Positions 52,771-64,000 of a DNA stretch of 64,000 bases are shown in pieces. The DNA lies in NCBI GenBank assembly GCA_030704615.1, contig CM060733.1:52268001-52332000 (forward strand), in the 5' to 3' direction. How positions within the stretch are numbered: the stretch's first letter is position 1; every line of letters begins with the position of its first letter. The translations under genes were made by a program, and so were the position numbers. The notes under the pieces were generated by a model, which saw nothing but the letters and a program-made list of their open reading frames with translations, did no database searches and was not told the DNA's origin. This stretch comes from Takakia lepidozioides. Its lineage: Eukaryota > Streptophyta > Takakiopsida > Takakiales > Takakiaceae.

Positions 52771-54628
52771 TTAGACACTGCAGCGTTTGTGATTCCTTGT
52801 GCACCGGATAGGCATAGAAACTCTAGTAGAAGTGCTTGCTTCACCTGCCCTTGCCCAGTTCCTACGATTATCATCATCCGAAGACGAAGAAGAGGTCAAC
52901 ATTGACTGTGGTACGTCAAAGGCAGACTTCAGCTTTTCGTCCTCATCAGAACTTGAAGACTCGAATGTAAGGATCTTTTGCTTCCACCTGTTCGATTCTG
53001 CTATTTCTCTTCTTACTTCTCTGGTTTCGATTCCCTGGATCCTTTTTGATTCCAGAGCAGACAAGTATCTCGTCTGGGTTGCATTCCATTTCTTCTCCTC
53101 AAGTTGCCGCTTCTCCCTGTAGTATTCCGTTACACCATTGGAGGACTGCAATCTCAGACTCGTGTCAGGTAGTTCCATTCCTGCAGGCCAGAAATATGAA
53201 AATTCGTTCTTAAGCTGCAGGTATCCACAGAACATGATAGAATTCATTTGGGCATACGATTAGTTATATAGCGGGTGGGAGGAGGGATGATGATTAGGGG
53301 AGACAGATTGGCTGTAGAAAGGAAGGGGCCGGTAAGGGTGCCTTCAAAGTCATGAGGTGGTCATGGTTGCACTGAGGTTTCTAGAGTCTCCATTGCTATA
53401 TACTCAGGCATGGTCACCTTTCAAAGTAGTAGTGCAGCTCGTCTTACACAACCTTGACAACACTTCAACCCAGAGAAACACAGCGAGAAACAAGGCCCTT
53501 ACGCAATCTGTCTGACTGCGAAGGTCCGGCCTTGCTGCCACCATGGAAATCTGGGCCTCTCCAACCATATCCAAATTCCGGATTCAAGGAAATTATGTTC
53601 AGGCACGGCTTATGCGTTAGGGGACTGAGTGTGTTTTGGCATAAGTGCCTCCGTGGGCTTTGTTCTGGAGGTGTATCACTGTCTGTGGACTCTGCCATCT
53701 CAAGGCACCAGCAAGGAGCACACTGATCAGAAGAGGTACCTCCTCCCTTCAATATTCGTGGAGTGCCTAATTTGCTACCTGCAACCAAGTTCAGTGAGAC
53801 AGGTTCTGGTCTGGAAAAGACCCCTGCTTCTGCAGAGGATTGCTCCTCCATGGTCTCCATCCCAGAAGTGATGCTGGGTGAAATGGTCAATTTGGAACAA
53901 GGAACCCCTTCATATGAAATTGGTATTACCGTCTCTGGTTCATCTGAAATCTTGGCGTCTTGCGCCACTCTTCCGATCCTGTGTACGGAAACGTTTAAAC
54001 CCTGATTCCTCTCACGTACGTAGTAAGGTTGCAATGAGCCAAACGTGGGATTTACATATCGGCTCTCACAATCTCGGTGTCCAATTTTCTGCCTTTCAGC
54101 AACCTGCAATTCTTCCATTGAACGAACCCTTTGATCATCTTGCAGTTGTTTCGGACCTGAAATAGCATCCAGCCGAGCCTTCACTTTGAACAATGCCTCC
54201 TCAATCAGCTTTTTCCTCAATGATAGGGAACCCTGATAGTTGAGAATACAACAAGTCCTCAGCCCTCTTTCATTCTCATCATCCACCCCCCTTTCCTAGC
54301 ACTTTCTCTCTCAAGCTTCTCTATCTCATTCACAGTGACAACCCCACTCCCCATTTCTTTTGCACTATCTCCGTGGAACATCCTCTGGAATATTTGTCTG
54401 CCCATCACTTTATTGCTGTACCCTACACATTAGGGTTGCAGTTCACAAATAATTTGATGGTGTCCTGACGAACCTCATGTGTAACATGTCCTCCGGTCGT
54501 CCAGGAACCTGTTTCAACGGTCCATTGGCCAAACTCCTACAGCACTTGCACAGCAATACGAAGATTCCTCCAGCTGATAAGAAAAGCATGAGAAGACCAA
54601 CGATGTAACCCTTTGAGTCTTTTTTCAT
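52771..54628 (-). CDS. Unrecognised protein with N-terminal membrane span and Ser/Asp-rich tail
   Basis: I do not recognise the family. Model: exon 1 54628-54474 (MKKDSKGY, then a hydrophobic span GLLMLFLSAGGIFVLLCKCC at residues 10-29); a short 58-nt intron; exon 2 54415-53503, ending TTGC|GTAAGG; exon 3 53180-52771, starting CTGCAG|GAATGG, phase-matched. Exon 2 contains QRMFHGDSAKEMGSG and LSLRKKLIEEALFKVKARLDA (helical). Exon 3 has a charged helical stretch (EYYREKRQLEEKKWN), then SSSSDEDEKL and TSSSSSDDD clusters resembling casein kinase 2 sites. The frame of exon 2 holds only if the C6 run at 54286-54291 (G6 on the coding strand) is one base longer. Total near 490 residues. Probably a single-pass membrane protein with a cytosolic C-terminal part; function unknown. 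Confidence 0.5.
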
Positions 54629-55860
54629 AGCTGCAAGCAGATGTTACAGTAAGAATGTCACTCACCTCATGCAACACGAGTAAAATTCAAGGTGAGCATA
54701 GTAGTGGAGGGACGGGATGCACAGACTTGTCCAGCCACACAAATGTAAACAACACCTCCCAAACAGAGATGACAGAGAGGGGACAACCTTAAATAAGGAC
54801 CTTCATGGGAGCGAAGTGCTGCTGCTGCTTATGTGCAAACTTTAGATCCGCGAAGCGTAGCGCAGAAAAACATCACAAGCGTCTGAGCTATGGACTTGCC
54901 ATTCGCACAATAGTCAGAAGGTGTGGCAGTATCCTCATCTTGATCCTTTTGGGAAATCAAGGTTGCCTGGAAGCCGGAACAATCCGAGTTGCGCAGCCGT
55001 CAAGTTGTGTGTCCTTTGATATCTTCTCGAAAAGGCTTTCAACTCAGTCATACTACTACTGTGTCCATAAAATTTGGACTCATGCATACCTGTTACCTAT
55101 CTGCAGTGCAACCTGTGTGTGCAAATTTACCCGAACACATACCAACTCCAATATGGGCTTGCATTTAGAGAAACTGGCAGCTTCCTCAAACTAGATCAAT
55201 ACCTACAAATCCCAATTCGAAGGGATACCCCCAACAGATTACTGGGCGAGATTTCTTTTCAAATTTCAAAACTTTCAATGTTCACTAACCCACTCGCTGG
55301 TTCACGATCTGACTCTGATCAAATTCAGAAGATTTTCTTCCCGGTTTCTGACTGCATCTTCATTCACTCCACGAAGGATTTCACATGGAGAACATTTGAG
55401 GAAGATATTCTAGCGTCAGCATTTCTATATGGCCGATCCAAACGCAATGTTCAAGGATCCCCGCTCTCCCGTCAATTGCTCGGCAGAACCGAGCGTGGTC
55501 CTACCCATCTCCCTCCCGGTAGTCCGCCCACAGTTTTTTGCAACATGGCATGCAAGGGTGACCTCTTCAGAAGTATTGGAAGCCTTGGGATTACACTTCA
55601 TCTATGTAGAATAACCGTTGGTGGATCATTGATCTAACGGTCTAATTGTAAGCTGTATGCACTTACATGAAGGAAAGGAAAGGAAAGGAAAGGAAGTTTA
55701 GGGGTTGAGACGATTTTATATCCTGTGGGTCGTTAGGTTCATTCCTTTAAAGTATTAGAAGGTGGGTTTGTGTGAGTGCCAGGAAACCGAGGAAGGAAAG
55801 AAAGTGGGGTTTGATACTCGTGGTTTGTATCTGGATTGAGGATTGTGGTGAAGGGCTGCA
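54629..55860. promoter_or_regulatory. Divergent intergenic region, no supported gene
   Basis: Lies between the minus-strand membrane-protein gene and TIM17 on the plus strand, so it should hold both promoters. ORFs at 54805-55194 and 55074-55637 overlap in different frames and resemble nothing known. A (GGAAA)n pentamer tract of about five units sits at 55672-55694. Confidence 0.4.
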
Positions 55861-56573
55861 ATGACAACTCCTGATCATGCGAGGGAGCCTTGTCCAGACA
55901 GGATTGTGGATGACATTGGGGGTGCTTTCAGTATGGGGGCAGTCGGGGGCTCGGCCTGGCATTTCGTACGGGGAATGAAGAACTCGCCAAGGGGGGAGCG
56001 CGTCATAGGCGGCACGCAGGCTGTGCGGGTCAATGCTCTAAGGATTGGTGGAAGCTTTGCTGTTGGGGTGGGCTCTTCAGCACGTTCGATTGCACCTGTG
56101 TATACTTGCGCCAAAAGGAGGATCCATGGAACTCCATAGCTGCAGGTGCAGCCACGGGTGGGTTTCTTCAACTTAGGGCAGGCATGAAATCGGCCACGAG
56201 GTCTGCTATCTTCGGCGGAGTGTTGCTTGCACTCATCGAGGGGGCGGGCATCATGCTTAATAGGATTACATCCAATCTCGCGCAGCCACCCCCTTTGGAA
56301 GAGATGCCTCAAATGGCTGGAGCTGGAGCTGGACCAGGTGGGTATGGAGGAGCTTTCTCGGGCTTTCCAGGTACCCTGCCCACACCTGCGCAGTTTTCGC
56401 AACCCTTTCCCGAGCAAAGCCAAGCATTGGACATGGAATCAGGGAGCGGAAGTTCATGGCTGGGCGGATGGTTTGGAGGGAAAAAAGAGGAGGTTCATCC
56501 TCTCAGAAGTGAGAAGTTGGACAGTTTTGATGCCAACCCAGCACCTCCTACCCCAGGTTTTGATCTCAAGTAG
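55861..56573 (+). CDS. TIM17: Mitochondrial import inner membrane translocase subunit TIM17
   Basis: Core subunit of the TIM23 complex that imports presequence proteins across the mitochondrial inner membrane. The intronless frame begins MTTPDHAREPCPDRIVDDIG, continues FSMGAVGGSAWHFVRG, NSPRGER and RIGGSFAV, then RQKEDPWNSIAAGAATGGFL and RSAIFGGVLLALIEGAGIML. These are the hallmark segments of plant Tim17, with glycine-zipper membrane helices. A Gly/Pro/Gln-rich C-terminal extension of about 80 residues follows, as in the longer plant Tim17 isoforms. Total is about 237 residues. One base is missing at GCTGTT-GGGG (56059-56066): with one more T the frame would read A-V-W-G-G as in the family. 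Without it the frame stops at 56139. It is therefore either a one-base assembly error or a very recent pseudogene. Confidence 0.9.
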
Positions 56574-59500
56574 TTTTTATTTTTTGTAGGACTACGAACA
56601 CTCTGATGGTGCTCTATAATCCCTCCCTCGGCTGTTGCATGAAGTGTTGAGAACAGAGGCTATGGAGTCTTGGTCTGATATTTGTCATCTACAGTTGAGG
56701 GCTGGTTCACAGGGGAGATACTTCGGAATTACATGCAATTTTTTTTAGCATAAATACAAGACATTGCTCTCTGCCCTTGGAAGAACTAGAAACAGAGGCT
56801 TGCCTTTGCCAACCCATTCTGCATCAATTTTGTGGGTCGGTTTTATTAGCTTTATTATAGTCCCAGGGAGTGCCACTGGCCCAGCCCAGTGCCTGCCAGC
56901 TTCCACTATTATTGCTTGCTGTACTTCGCTTGTTGGTATCAGGCCAGATTGTTCCACATGCACATATATAGGCTTTCACTCATGATACGACATTGGGCTG
57001 ACAAGAAAACAGATGGTGGATGAGTAGTATGTTTTATTACTAAGTCCTCTTACAGTGCATTCAACGATGTGCAGTTTTCATAAATCTCGAATGTGTTGGG
57101 CTTGTGAAATATCTAGAAAAAGAAGGAGGCACAGGAGAGGAAGTGGGTAACCTTTGGTGGAAGTTTGAAGTTTGAAGTTTGCACTTCTGGTTTTCATAAT
57201 TTAACCATTGACCTTGGCGCATATGGAATTCTCTCCACACTGTCTGCTGGGACTACAATTCAGGTTAGAAAGGGATTATTTGTCTTTGTGACTTGCTTCT
57301 ACTGATCGTCCTAGAGCCTCTTCCATTCCCAATCATCCTCCATTAGAATTGCAATTCATATATACACTATGCTCAGCTTCTGCCATTCAGGTTTGCAGTA
57401 GGTAAGGTGGGTTAATGTTTTGGCCTGGGAATGTCTAGGGTGACACCTGAAACCATGGTAATTTAGTGGTTTCCTGGTGTAGTGGTGCACGATGGGTGCA
57501 AGTTTGTATGACCATAGAAAGGGACCCTTTCGACTGACAGAAAAATGTGATTTTATGATGAAAGCCGTTCATAAGAGAGCACTATCACTCTATGAGAGAT
57601 CCACTTGTTCGATTTCGATATCAAGTGGGATGCTATTAGATATCCTATGCTAGCATGTAGATCCTCAGTGGGTTTGGTTTTGTGATCACTCACTCACCTT
57701 CCTTCAGTAGTCTACAAAAGATGTAGAGCCACTTTTGATCAGGGAGTGGTGAGACCTCCAAAGCAATATTCACCAAAAAGCTTATTGTGAACACGTGAAC
57801 CCTCCTTGCAGGCATTGTGTATCCAGTCCTTAGTTCCATGTCTACTGATAGTTCACATCAGCATATGGATTTAAATCTTCACTTTATTCACGCATCTGTT
57901 CAAGAGGGGGTCTCTGAGCTTCACTTCCCTATCCATGAACCTACTGCCCAAAGCAAATCCTCAATGCTTCTCATGATTCTATGCATGTGTGTCAAGCCTG
58001 GAAACTGCATACTCGTGTTGTTGAAAGTGAGGGGTGCCAAGAGCCATCCGGACTCCACTGTGGTCCTTCGAATTGCGTTCCGCATTGGCGCTTCTTTTTA
58101 TAACGGCTTACTAGTCAATGGTCATGAATGTGAATCTGCTTTGACAAGTGACGGTGACGGCCACAAGTCATTGCTGCCGGCTCCACGATCCTCGATGTTC
58201 AATACATGTGCTGAAGTGGGAAGACTGCGGCTCTTCTTACTCACCGGCGGGGTGGGGGATGGGTGTACTCCTGACGAGTGCGGATTCGGAATGAGTACCC
58301 ATTGCAGCGGATTAATGGGCTGTGCTGTGGAGGGACAATGCCCAGATAAGAGCATTGGTGACTATGGCGCCTCCTAGATCTTGAGGGCTGCCACTGGAAT
58401 TAGGTGGGTAGGTGGTGCAGAAGCTACTACAGTGTTTCTCACTTATCATTGTAGCACTTATGAATATTACGTTCCGAATTGGGTTGTCAATTGAGAGCCA
58501 GCGACCCTCAGAATGACATGTGCGGGTGATTAGTGATTACACTAACAAGATTTTAGTCAGCTTCAAGCCGATCATTTGTCAGTTTTGGTTTAGTGTTCAT
58601 GATCATGTGGATGCCAATTGTCAATGCTCCTTTCTGCTTCAATGCTCCTTTCCTTCCTTTCTTATGTCAATCCTCATAATGTTGATTTTCTTAAAGCACC
58701 TTTTAGGTTTTTTCTCTAAGAGATTCAAGTAAAGAGAGCATCATGTAGACTAACCACTGCAGATTTGGCACTAAATGCCCGTCTTCTGACCACCCAGTGT
58801 GCACTTTTGTAAGCATAAGAAATCAAACGTGTGCAATTTCTTGAAAAGGACTACATTTAATAAGCTCTCTCACCACTGGAATGGAGTGAACTTGGGAACA
58901 GTATGTCCCTTTTGTAATGATACCATAAACTCTCCAGATTCACAATGCTGTAACCCTTTCAAGAATTACCAATGTAAGCTTCCGAAGAATACTAAGCTTG
59001 CTCAACAAATTACAGACTATGCCCTGATATGATTGCCAGTGCTCTCCAGGTACACTAAATTTGCCTATCGTTGGGAGCACATGGCTACTCCCCTAGAAAG
59101 GGTCATCAGATGTTCCCATGGCTGTCATCAGCTTCCTGCTTCCACATAATGGAAGAGATAGCAACTGAAAATCGAACTTCGTGATTGTTCAAGCTACCTC
59201 AGGCACAAATAATCCTCCTCCTTTCTGGTTTCCTAGGAGATCTACCCAAAAACTTCACAAGGGAGAACGCGGTTACCTCACTAAGTAAGGAGGTCAAAAC
59301 TACAGTTGTACTCAAGGACTTAACAAGGACAGATCCTTGAGGCAAGAGAGTGGAAGGCTGTGAGGACCACTTTGGAATTTTCAAGCAATTCCAAAGCCTT
59401 CAGAGGATTCATCCTCAGTGGTCTCACTCTGTGCTTGTTGTGTTGTTCCCAGGAAAGGAATGGCAGTGACAGAGGCAACTAGGAGGAGTAAACAACAAGC

Positions 59501-59675
59501 AAGAGCATGCCTACAGCCTCTGAGCTACCAAGGTGATGGGTGTCATAACACACTTAACAGAAGAATAGAGGAAGTCTCTAGGAGGAAGGGGTTAGCAGAC
59601 ACAACATTGCATGGTGCTGCGCAAGACCAAAACTGCTTGTCTTAATGTGCACTAACTGAAAGAGGACGAATATCA
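56574..59675. other. Intergenic, no supported gene
   Basis: A single 186-codon ORF at 57817-58377 has no family resemblance and irregular composition; I do not annotate it as a gene. GTTTGAAGTTTGAAGTTTG at about 57163-57181 is a short tandem. The rest is unremarkable. Confidence 0.45.
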
Positions 59676-62171
59676 TCAAGTATCAAGGTTACGGATTGCA
59701 TTGTAACCCCCGGCTTCAAGCTGCGAGGCAAGTGACGAGTCTCCAGTTTTGATGATTTGCCCAGCCTCCTGCAGCCATGCAGGCCCTTATGAGACAGCTG
59801 AGACAAGGACGACAATCCCTGTCCTCCGCTAGAGCTAGATTATCATCACATCTTTGAAATCAAAGGCTTTCCAGCACCGAGGAGAAACAAAACCTCCTCT
59901 ATTCACACAGTTTCCTGCACAAGTGTGAAGTCAAGTGCATCATGTAAGTTTGAAGCATGTTGACAAGTGGATCATCAAAATGTACCATAATGTGGACGAA
60001 GGAGGGTCTAATGTAGTCCAAGAGGCGCTGGTAATGCGTGATCATAAGGATGGCATTGTTGGACTTCCTCAACCCATTCACTGCTGATGCTACATCCCGC
60101 AGTGCATCTACATCCAGGCCTGAGTCAATCTCATCCAATATTGCCATGTCTGCTTCAAGCACCTGTCGTTTGATGTGCCTGTCTGTGTCAGTCACCCTTG
60201 TTCCTTCCAAGCTACCATCCCCACCCCATGCCCACCATTCTCAACTCACACCTGCCACTACAACCGAGCCATAACCATTTTGCAGAAAAACTACAAGACT
60301 CTCATGGGTCTCAAAAGTAGGAATACACAGCCTGAATACAGCCTCACTTCCGCAGGTGTTACCATGCTCCTGTGAAACCTCCCAAAATCCTCCAGAGGGC
60401 ACATTTGCCATCACAGACATTTCACATCTCGCACATATATGCTGCTTCCCTCTACCATGATTCCTACCAGACACCAGTCACAACTGTCTCCAGCCCCCAA
60501 CACTTCACCCTCGAGGGAAGAAAGCTGGTTGACATAAGCAAGCAAATCTGACAAATAACCAGCCGTTCCCATGCAACGATCCAAGGCAGGAAAAACCAGA
60601 AGCTAGGTCATTGTTAGGGAAGGGAAGAAACCCTCACAGCAAGTTGAAGAATCTCATTCCGCTTCTTCTCCCCGCCACTGAAACCCTCATTGACATTGCG
60701 ATTTAGAAAGCTTGGGTCCATCTTCAGCGCTGTCAGCTTGGGGGAAAGGAAGCCGTAGAACTGAAACCATCCCAGCAAAGTCATCCTACCGTCATCCTAG
60801 CTAGCACTTCATACTTCTATAAACTTCAACTATCTGCTTCAATTGATTTTGTTTGGGAGAATTCATCCATAACAGTATTACCCAACTTAATAGGCCCACT
60901 TCTTCATAGAAGCTTCTGCAAGTGGGTACCTCAAGTGGGCCGAGTTCCGTTAGGCCTAAAGCAACTCGTCGGGCATTGCAAGCCATGCGCAGAAAGTCCA
61001 TGTTGCTCACTCCAGGCACCTCAACTGGTGACTGAAAACTCAGAAACAGTCCCGCATGGCTTCTTTCTTCTGGCTCCTTCTCAAACAAGTTCTCCCCCTT
61101 GAAAGTGGCAGACCCACCTGTAACTCGATAGTCTGGGTGCCCCACCAGCACCTGCCTCCACGTTTCACACCAAACTTACAAGTGAATCCTAGAGAATATT
61201 AACAGCCTGATAAAGTTGAGAAAGGATGGTTTTGTCAGAAAACTACATGTTTGGGGCATTTCTTCAATTACACAAAATGCTATGGACATGTGGCCTTATT
61301 TTATGAATAGAACTCCTCTATTTGAAAAAATTTCATGAATAGAAGGTTTCACTGAAGGATACTGGCAGGATCTGCAAGTGAAACGAGGACAAAGACAAGG
61401 AGATTGTGCGGTTTGTATCATGGGGAAAGAGAGGGGGCAATGGAAGGTTTCTATCTGTATGCAAAATAATAGATTGCAAATTTCTGGCCGATGGGATGAG
61501 GGCTCATGCCTTTGAGAGCGTGCTCTTCCCTGACCCGTTCTTGCCCATTATTGCATGCACCTGCCCTGCCCATTATCCATTAGCAACCCACCAAAAACAT
61601 CGTTAATCTACCCCGCAACAGCTGTTGGTGCCAATACTGTCATTCTGTAAGAACGCTCTCTCCCAAACTTCGCAGTCCAACACAGGCAGGCAGGCTACAC
61701 ATTCTCTCTGCCAACTCTACCCTCCTTCCCGCCCTCCTTCAGAGAAAATGAAAGCTCACTTACCTCCCCTTCACGAATAGTTAGGTCAACCCCGCGCAAA
61801 ATCTCTATCCCCGAATCAGCAACAACGGCCGTAAGACCTTTGACCTCCAACAGCACATTTCCCGACAGCGCTTCAGTTCCATCCACTGCTTCAGGATGCG
61901 TGGCCAGCGTAGAGAGTGCAGCTCCTGCCGCCCTTTGAATCTCTCTCTTGCAGTTCTTCAACTCTGAACAACTCAAAAAATCCTTCAACTCAGACGAGTG
62001 ATTCACAGCCGAGAAACTGGATGCCCTTGACACTGCGCCTCTTACCAGGGCCATGGTGGGCAATGGCGTTGCAGCTCCAGCTTGGCTATAACACCGAGTG
62101 GACGGCTGCTGAGGTATAGGCAAGCACGATGACACCAATTGCAACTGCAGTGTGAGCCACTGGCACGCCAT
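59676..62171 (-). CDS. ABCI6: Plastid SUF system ATPase SufC (ABCI6/NAP7), 6 exons
   Basis: ATP-binding subunit of the SufBCD scaffold that assembles Fe-S clusters in plastids. Exons on the minus strand: 62171-61764, 61560-61510, 61151-60930, 60760-60638, 60162-59986 and 59768-59676 (TGA). All phase 0, total 357 residues. The first about 90 residues are Ser/Thr/Gln-rich with few acids, a likely transit peptide (Met at 62171 or 62054). Motifs: LLEVKGLTAVV start of the ABC domain, Walker A G-K-N-G-S-G-K-S-T in exon 2, Q-loop LFLSFQSPVEVPGV, signature GFSGGEKKRNEILQLA, Walker B/D-loop ADMAILDEIDSGLDVDAL, H-loop MITHYQRLLDYI. Intron 2 begins AAAG|GCATGA, a GC-AG intron. No disruptions seen. Family identification is secure. 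Confidence 0.93.
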
Positions 62172-64000
62172 TCTTCTGTGTGAGCTTGCAAGCGAGAGAG
62201 ACGACTCTCTCTCTCTCTCACACACACACGGAGACAACACACACGAATTCTCTACACAGCATAACTAACAAAAGACTCCGGATGAACGAAAAGCAGATGA
62301 ACATATTCACGAATTGGAAGATGACTGAGTGTGTGACTGTATGACTTCACTGGATCATTTCTGAATTGGTCTCGCTCTTGAAGAATTTCAGATGCAACAA
62401 TATTCTCTATACAAAGTAATTGTCCACAATCAAGAATCCAGGCATTTGTCCCTGTAATTGTTTTGTGCAGCAGTGCACGGTCGCGACACATCCAATGTCA
62501 CTAAACATCCAGTGCTAATGTATCCACAATTGGAAGGAATCCAAAAATCTTGAGTAGTTCGATCTCGAGGACTACAGTGTCAAAAATTGGATAAAATTTA
62601 AGCGTTGACCGATAAGTGCTGGGAGAGAAGAGGCGGTCTCTTTGTCATCTAATTGAAACAATGTAAATAGTCTGTGTGAGGAGGGTGCCCACTGCTGCTG
62701 TTGTGCGGTGTGTGGCTTTGGTGAAATATGGCACACAAGTCTACATAAAGGAATGTGCTGACAGTGAGTGTGCTTAGGGATGATAGTCATCATTTCTTGT
62801 GCTGCCTCCCAGTATCAGAGTGTAGAGCTCGCAGGCGATCTCAGTCGCATTCATGGGTAAATCGGTGAAGTCAACAAACTCCATCTGCAACCAATCACAC
62901 ACAAGGTGCCCTTTTAGTATCCTACTCCTGCACAACTGATAATTTATTTGAATTTTGGATCAATGCCATGGTCATGGTAGAGAAACCACACAAAGTTTGC
63001 TATCCACGGGCTAAATCTTGGTGAAGTTTGAATGAGAAGTAGAGCAACTGCAGTGCTAGACTCAGTATGTAGCGAATGTCATAAAACTACTAATCCCATA
63101 TGGAGGTTAAATTGCCGGTGCCATGTAGTCACAGGACATTCCATGTGGACTTAGCTAAAAGTTGCGTAAAGGAGAAGTAGTCTTTCGTATCATAACTCCG
63201 TGGTAGAGACAAGAGAAATGAAATGAAATGAAATGGTGCTTTATAACGTCCGCGGAAAGCTCATAGAGCTTATGGGACAAAATGGAAGAAAACATGGAGA
63301 GAGAGTTTATCATCTCCAATGGAGGCCAAGGGGCCCCATGGGACACAGTAGATGTGAGAAGAAACGGAAAGACGAGATATGTTACATCTGTGGAAGGCTT
63401 GAACTTAAAGGGGCAGAAGTAGTGAGACAGACATGGAAGGAAAAGAAAGAAAGAAACTATAATGTTCACTGGAAGCTCAAAGAGCTTATGGAACATAAGA
63501 AAGCAGGATACAAGAAAGAAAGTAAGGTTCTTAACAGCCTATTTTTTAATAACTATGGAAATCTACATTAAGATACACTAGATCTCGCCTGGGATAGATA
63601 AGCTGGCAGACACTTCTGGTCCACAAGACTGGAGGCTCCAGAGGGCAGGCCTATGATATATAGTCCACAAACATAAAAGAGAGAGGAAACGAAATGAAAT
63701 AAAATGGTACTTCACAACGTCTGAGGATTCTCCAAGAGCTTATGGGACAAGAGCAATGAGGAAATTAAGAAAGGAACTCTATAACAAACACAGAGGGACT
63801 AAGGGCACATGGGGCAGTGAGAGAGAGAGCTAAATGGATGCTTGGCAAAAGAAAAGCCTACACTGCACCGTGCACCCATCTGAAATTGGACAATAGAGGA
63901 TAAACTTCAGCAGACAGAGGTATGGTAGTAATCACTCCTACAAACAAACAGGCATCTTAGAGAAGCAGCAAGTACAAGGATACAATACGCACATTATCCC
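62172..64000. other. 5' flank of SUFC, then ~230-bp repeats; no gene
   Basis: CT/CA-rich at 62200-62235, just upstream of the SUFC start, probably leader sequence. From 63215 onward a unit with GAAATGAAATGG, an ACGTC word and AAGCTCATAGAGCTTATGGGACAA occurs at about 63218-63280, partly at 63455-63495 and again at 63685-63750. This suggests tandem or dispersed repeats with a period of roughly 230 bp. ORFs there are purine-rich artefacts. Confidence 0.45.

Noticed and set aside
54805-55637. Two overlapping ORFs of 129 and 187 codons between divergent genes
   Set aside because: They overlap in different frames, resemble nothing known and lie where two promoters are expected.
57817-58377. 186-codon ORF on the plus strand
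   Set aside because: No family resemblance, no flanking splice or promoter signals I can defend, and a composition like the surrounding non-coding DNA.
63155-63571. ORFs of 112-113 codons on both strands near the right end
   Set aside because: Purine-rich repeat units; the same words recur at 63455 and 63685 without conserving a frame.

Overview
This is a stretch of a large, repeat-rich plant nuclear genome, most likely a fern (or another seedless vascular plant). Intron-containing genes for plastid and mitochondrial proteins sit in long stretches of transposon debris, a piece of plastid DNA (ndhH-ndhA) is inserted in the nuclear sequence, and a 15-kb field of broken PLS/DYW pentatricopeptide (PPR) sequence of the organellar RNA-editing type is present. 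No prokaryotic features are seen. Species identity is inferred, not proven.

Layout. 0-18.9 kb holds essentially no host gene: fold-back and inverted-repeat elements, a SINE-like element, a plastid insertion at 3.56-3.99 kb, hairpins, and two large elements (A at about 8.15-10.79 kb, B from 15.83 kb) with arrays of short palindromes in their interiors. 18.0-18.9 kb is the truncated 3' end of an LTR retroelement whose last ORF carries a PHD finger. 19.0-24.9 kb is a ten-exon ABC4/MenA gene (phylloquinone synthesis) on the + strand. 27.4-30.6 kb is a long coiled-coil gene resembling PII1/MRC (starch granule initiation) on the - strand. 31.2-48.1 kb is the PPR field: tandemly amplified roughly 300-bp P-L-S triplets, frameshifted E/E+/DYW remnants, and captured pieces of other genes (CDC20, a SEC-C exon, a WWDNR/PDF motif, a LINE). 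A 2.4-kb Mutator-like element C interrupts it with 10-bp direct repeats. 49.05-49.53 kb is a 479-bp element with a 9-bp target duplication. Then follow a BAHD acyltransferase (50.2-51.8, +), an unrecognised single-membrane-span protein (52.8-54.6, -), a TIM17 gene (55.9-56.6, +) and a six-exon SUFC/ABCI6 gene (59.7-62.2, -). The last 1.8 kb is repetitive.

How things fit. The functional genes serve organelles: ABC4, PII1 and SUFC in plastids, TIM17 in the mitochondrial inner membrane. They are not an operon or cluster; they are neighbours separated by repeats. Four of the genes on the right (BAHD, unknown membrane protein, TIM17, and perhaps ABC4 at its N-terminus) read correctly only if one or a few single-base indels, several of them next to homopolymers, are allowed. 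This points either to base-level assembly error or to recent decay.

The most unusual pattern is a repeat family (elements A, B and C plus loose ends). Its members share terminal GTGAGC clusters, paired CCTATaaCCG motifs and, in A and B, a GGATGAATG-type minisatellite. Each has in its middle an array of perfect or near-perfect palindromes. The palindrome arms differ completely between elements, but the centres share one core, CGT-NN-ACG.
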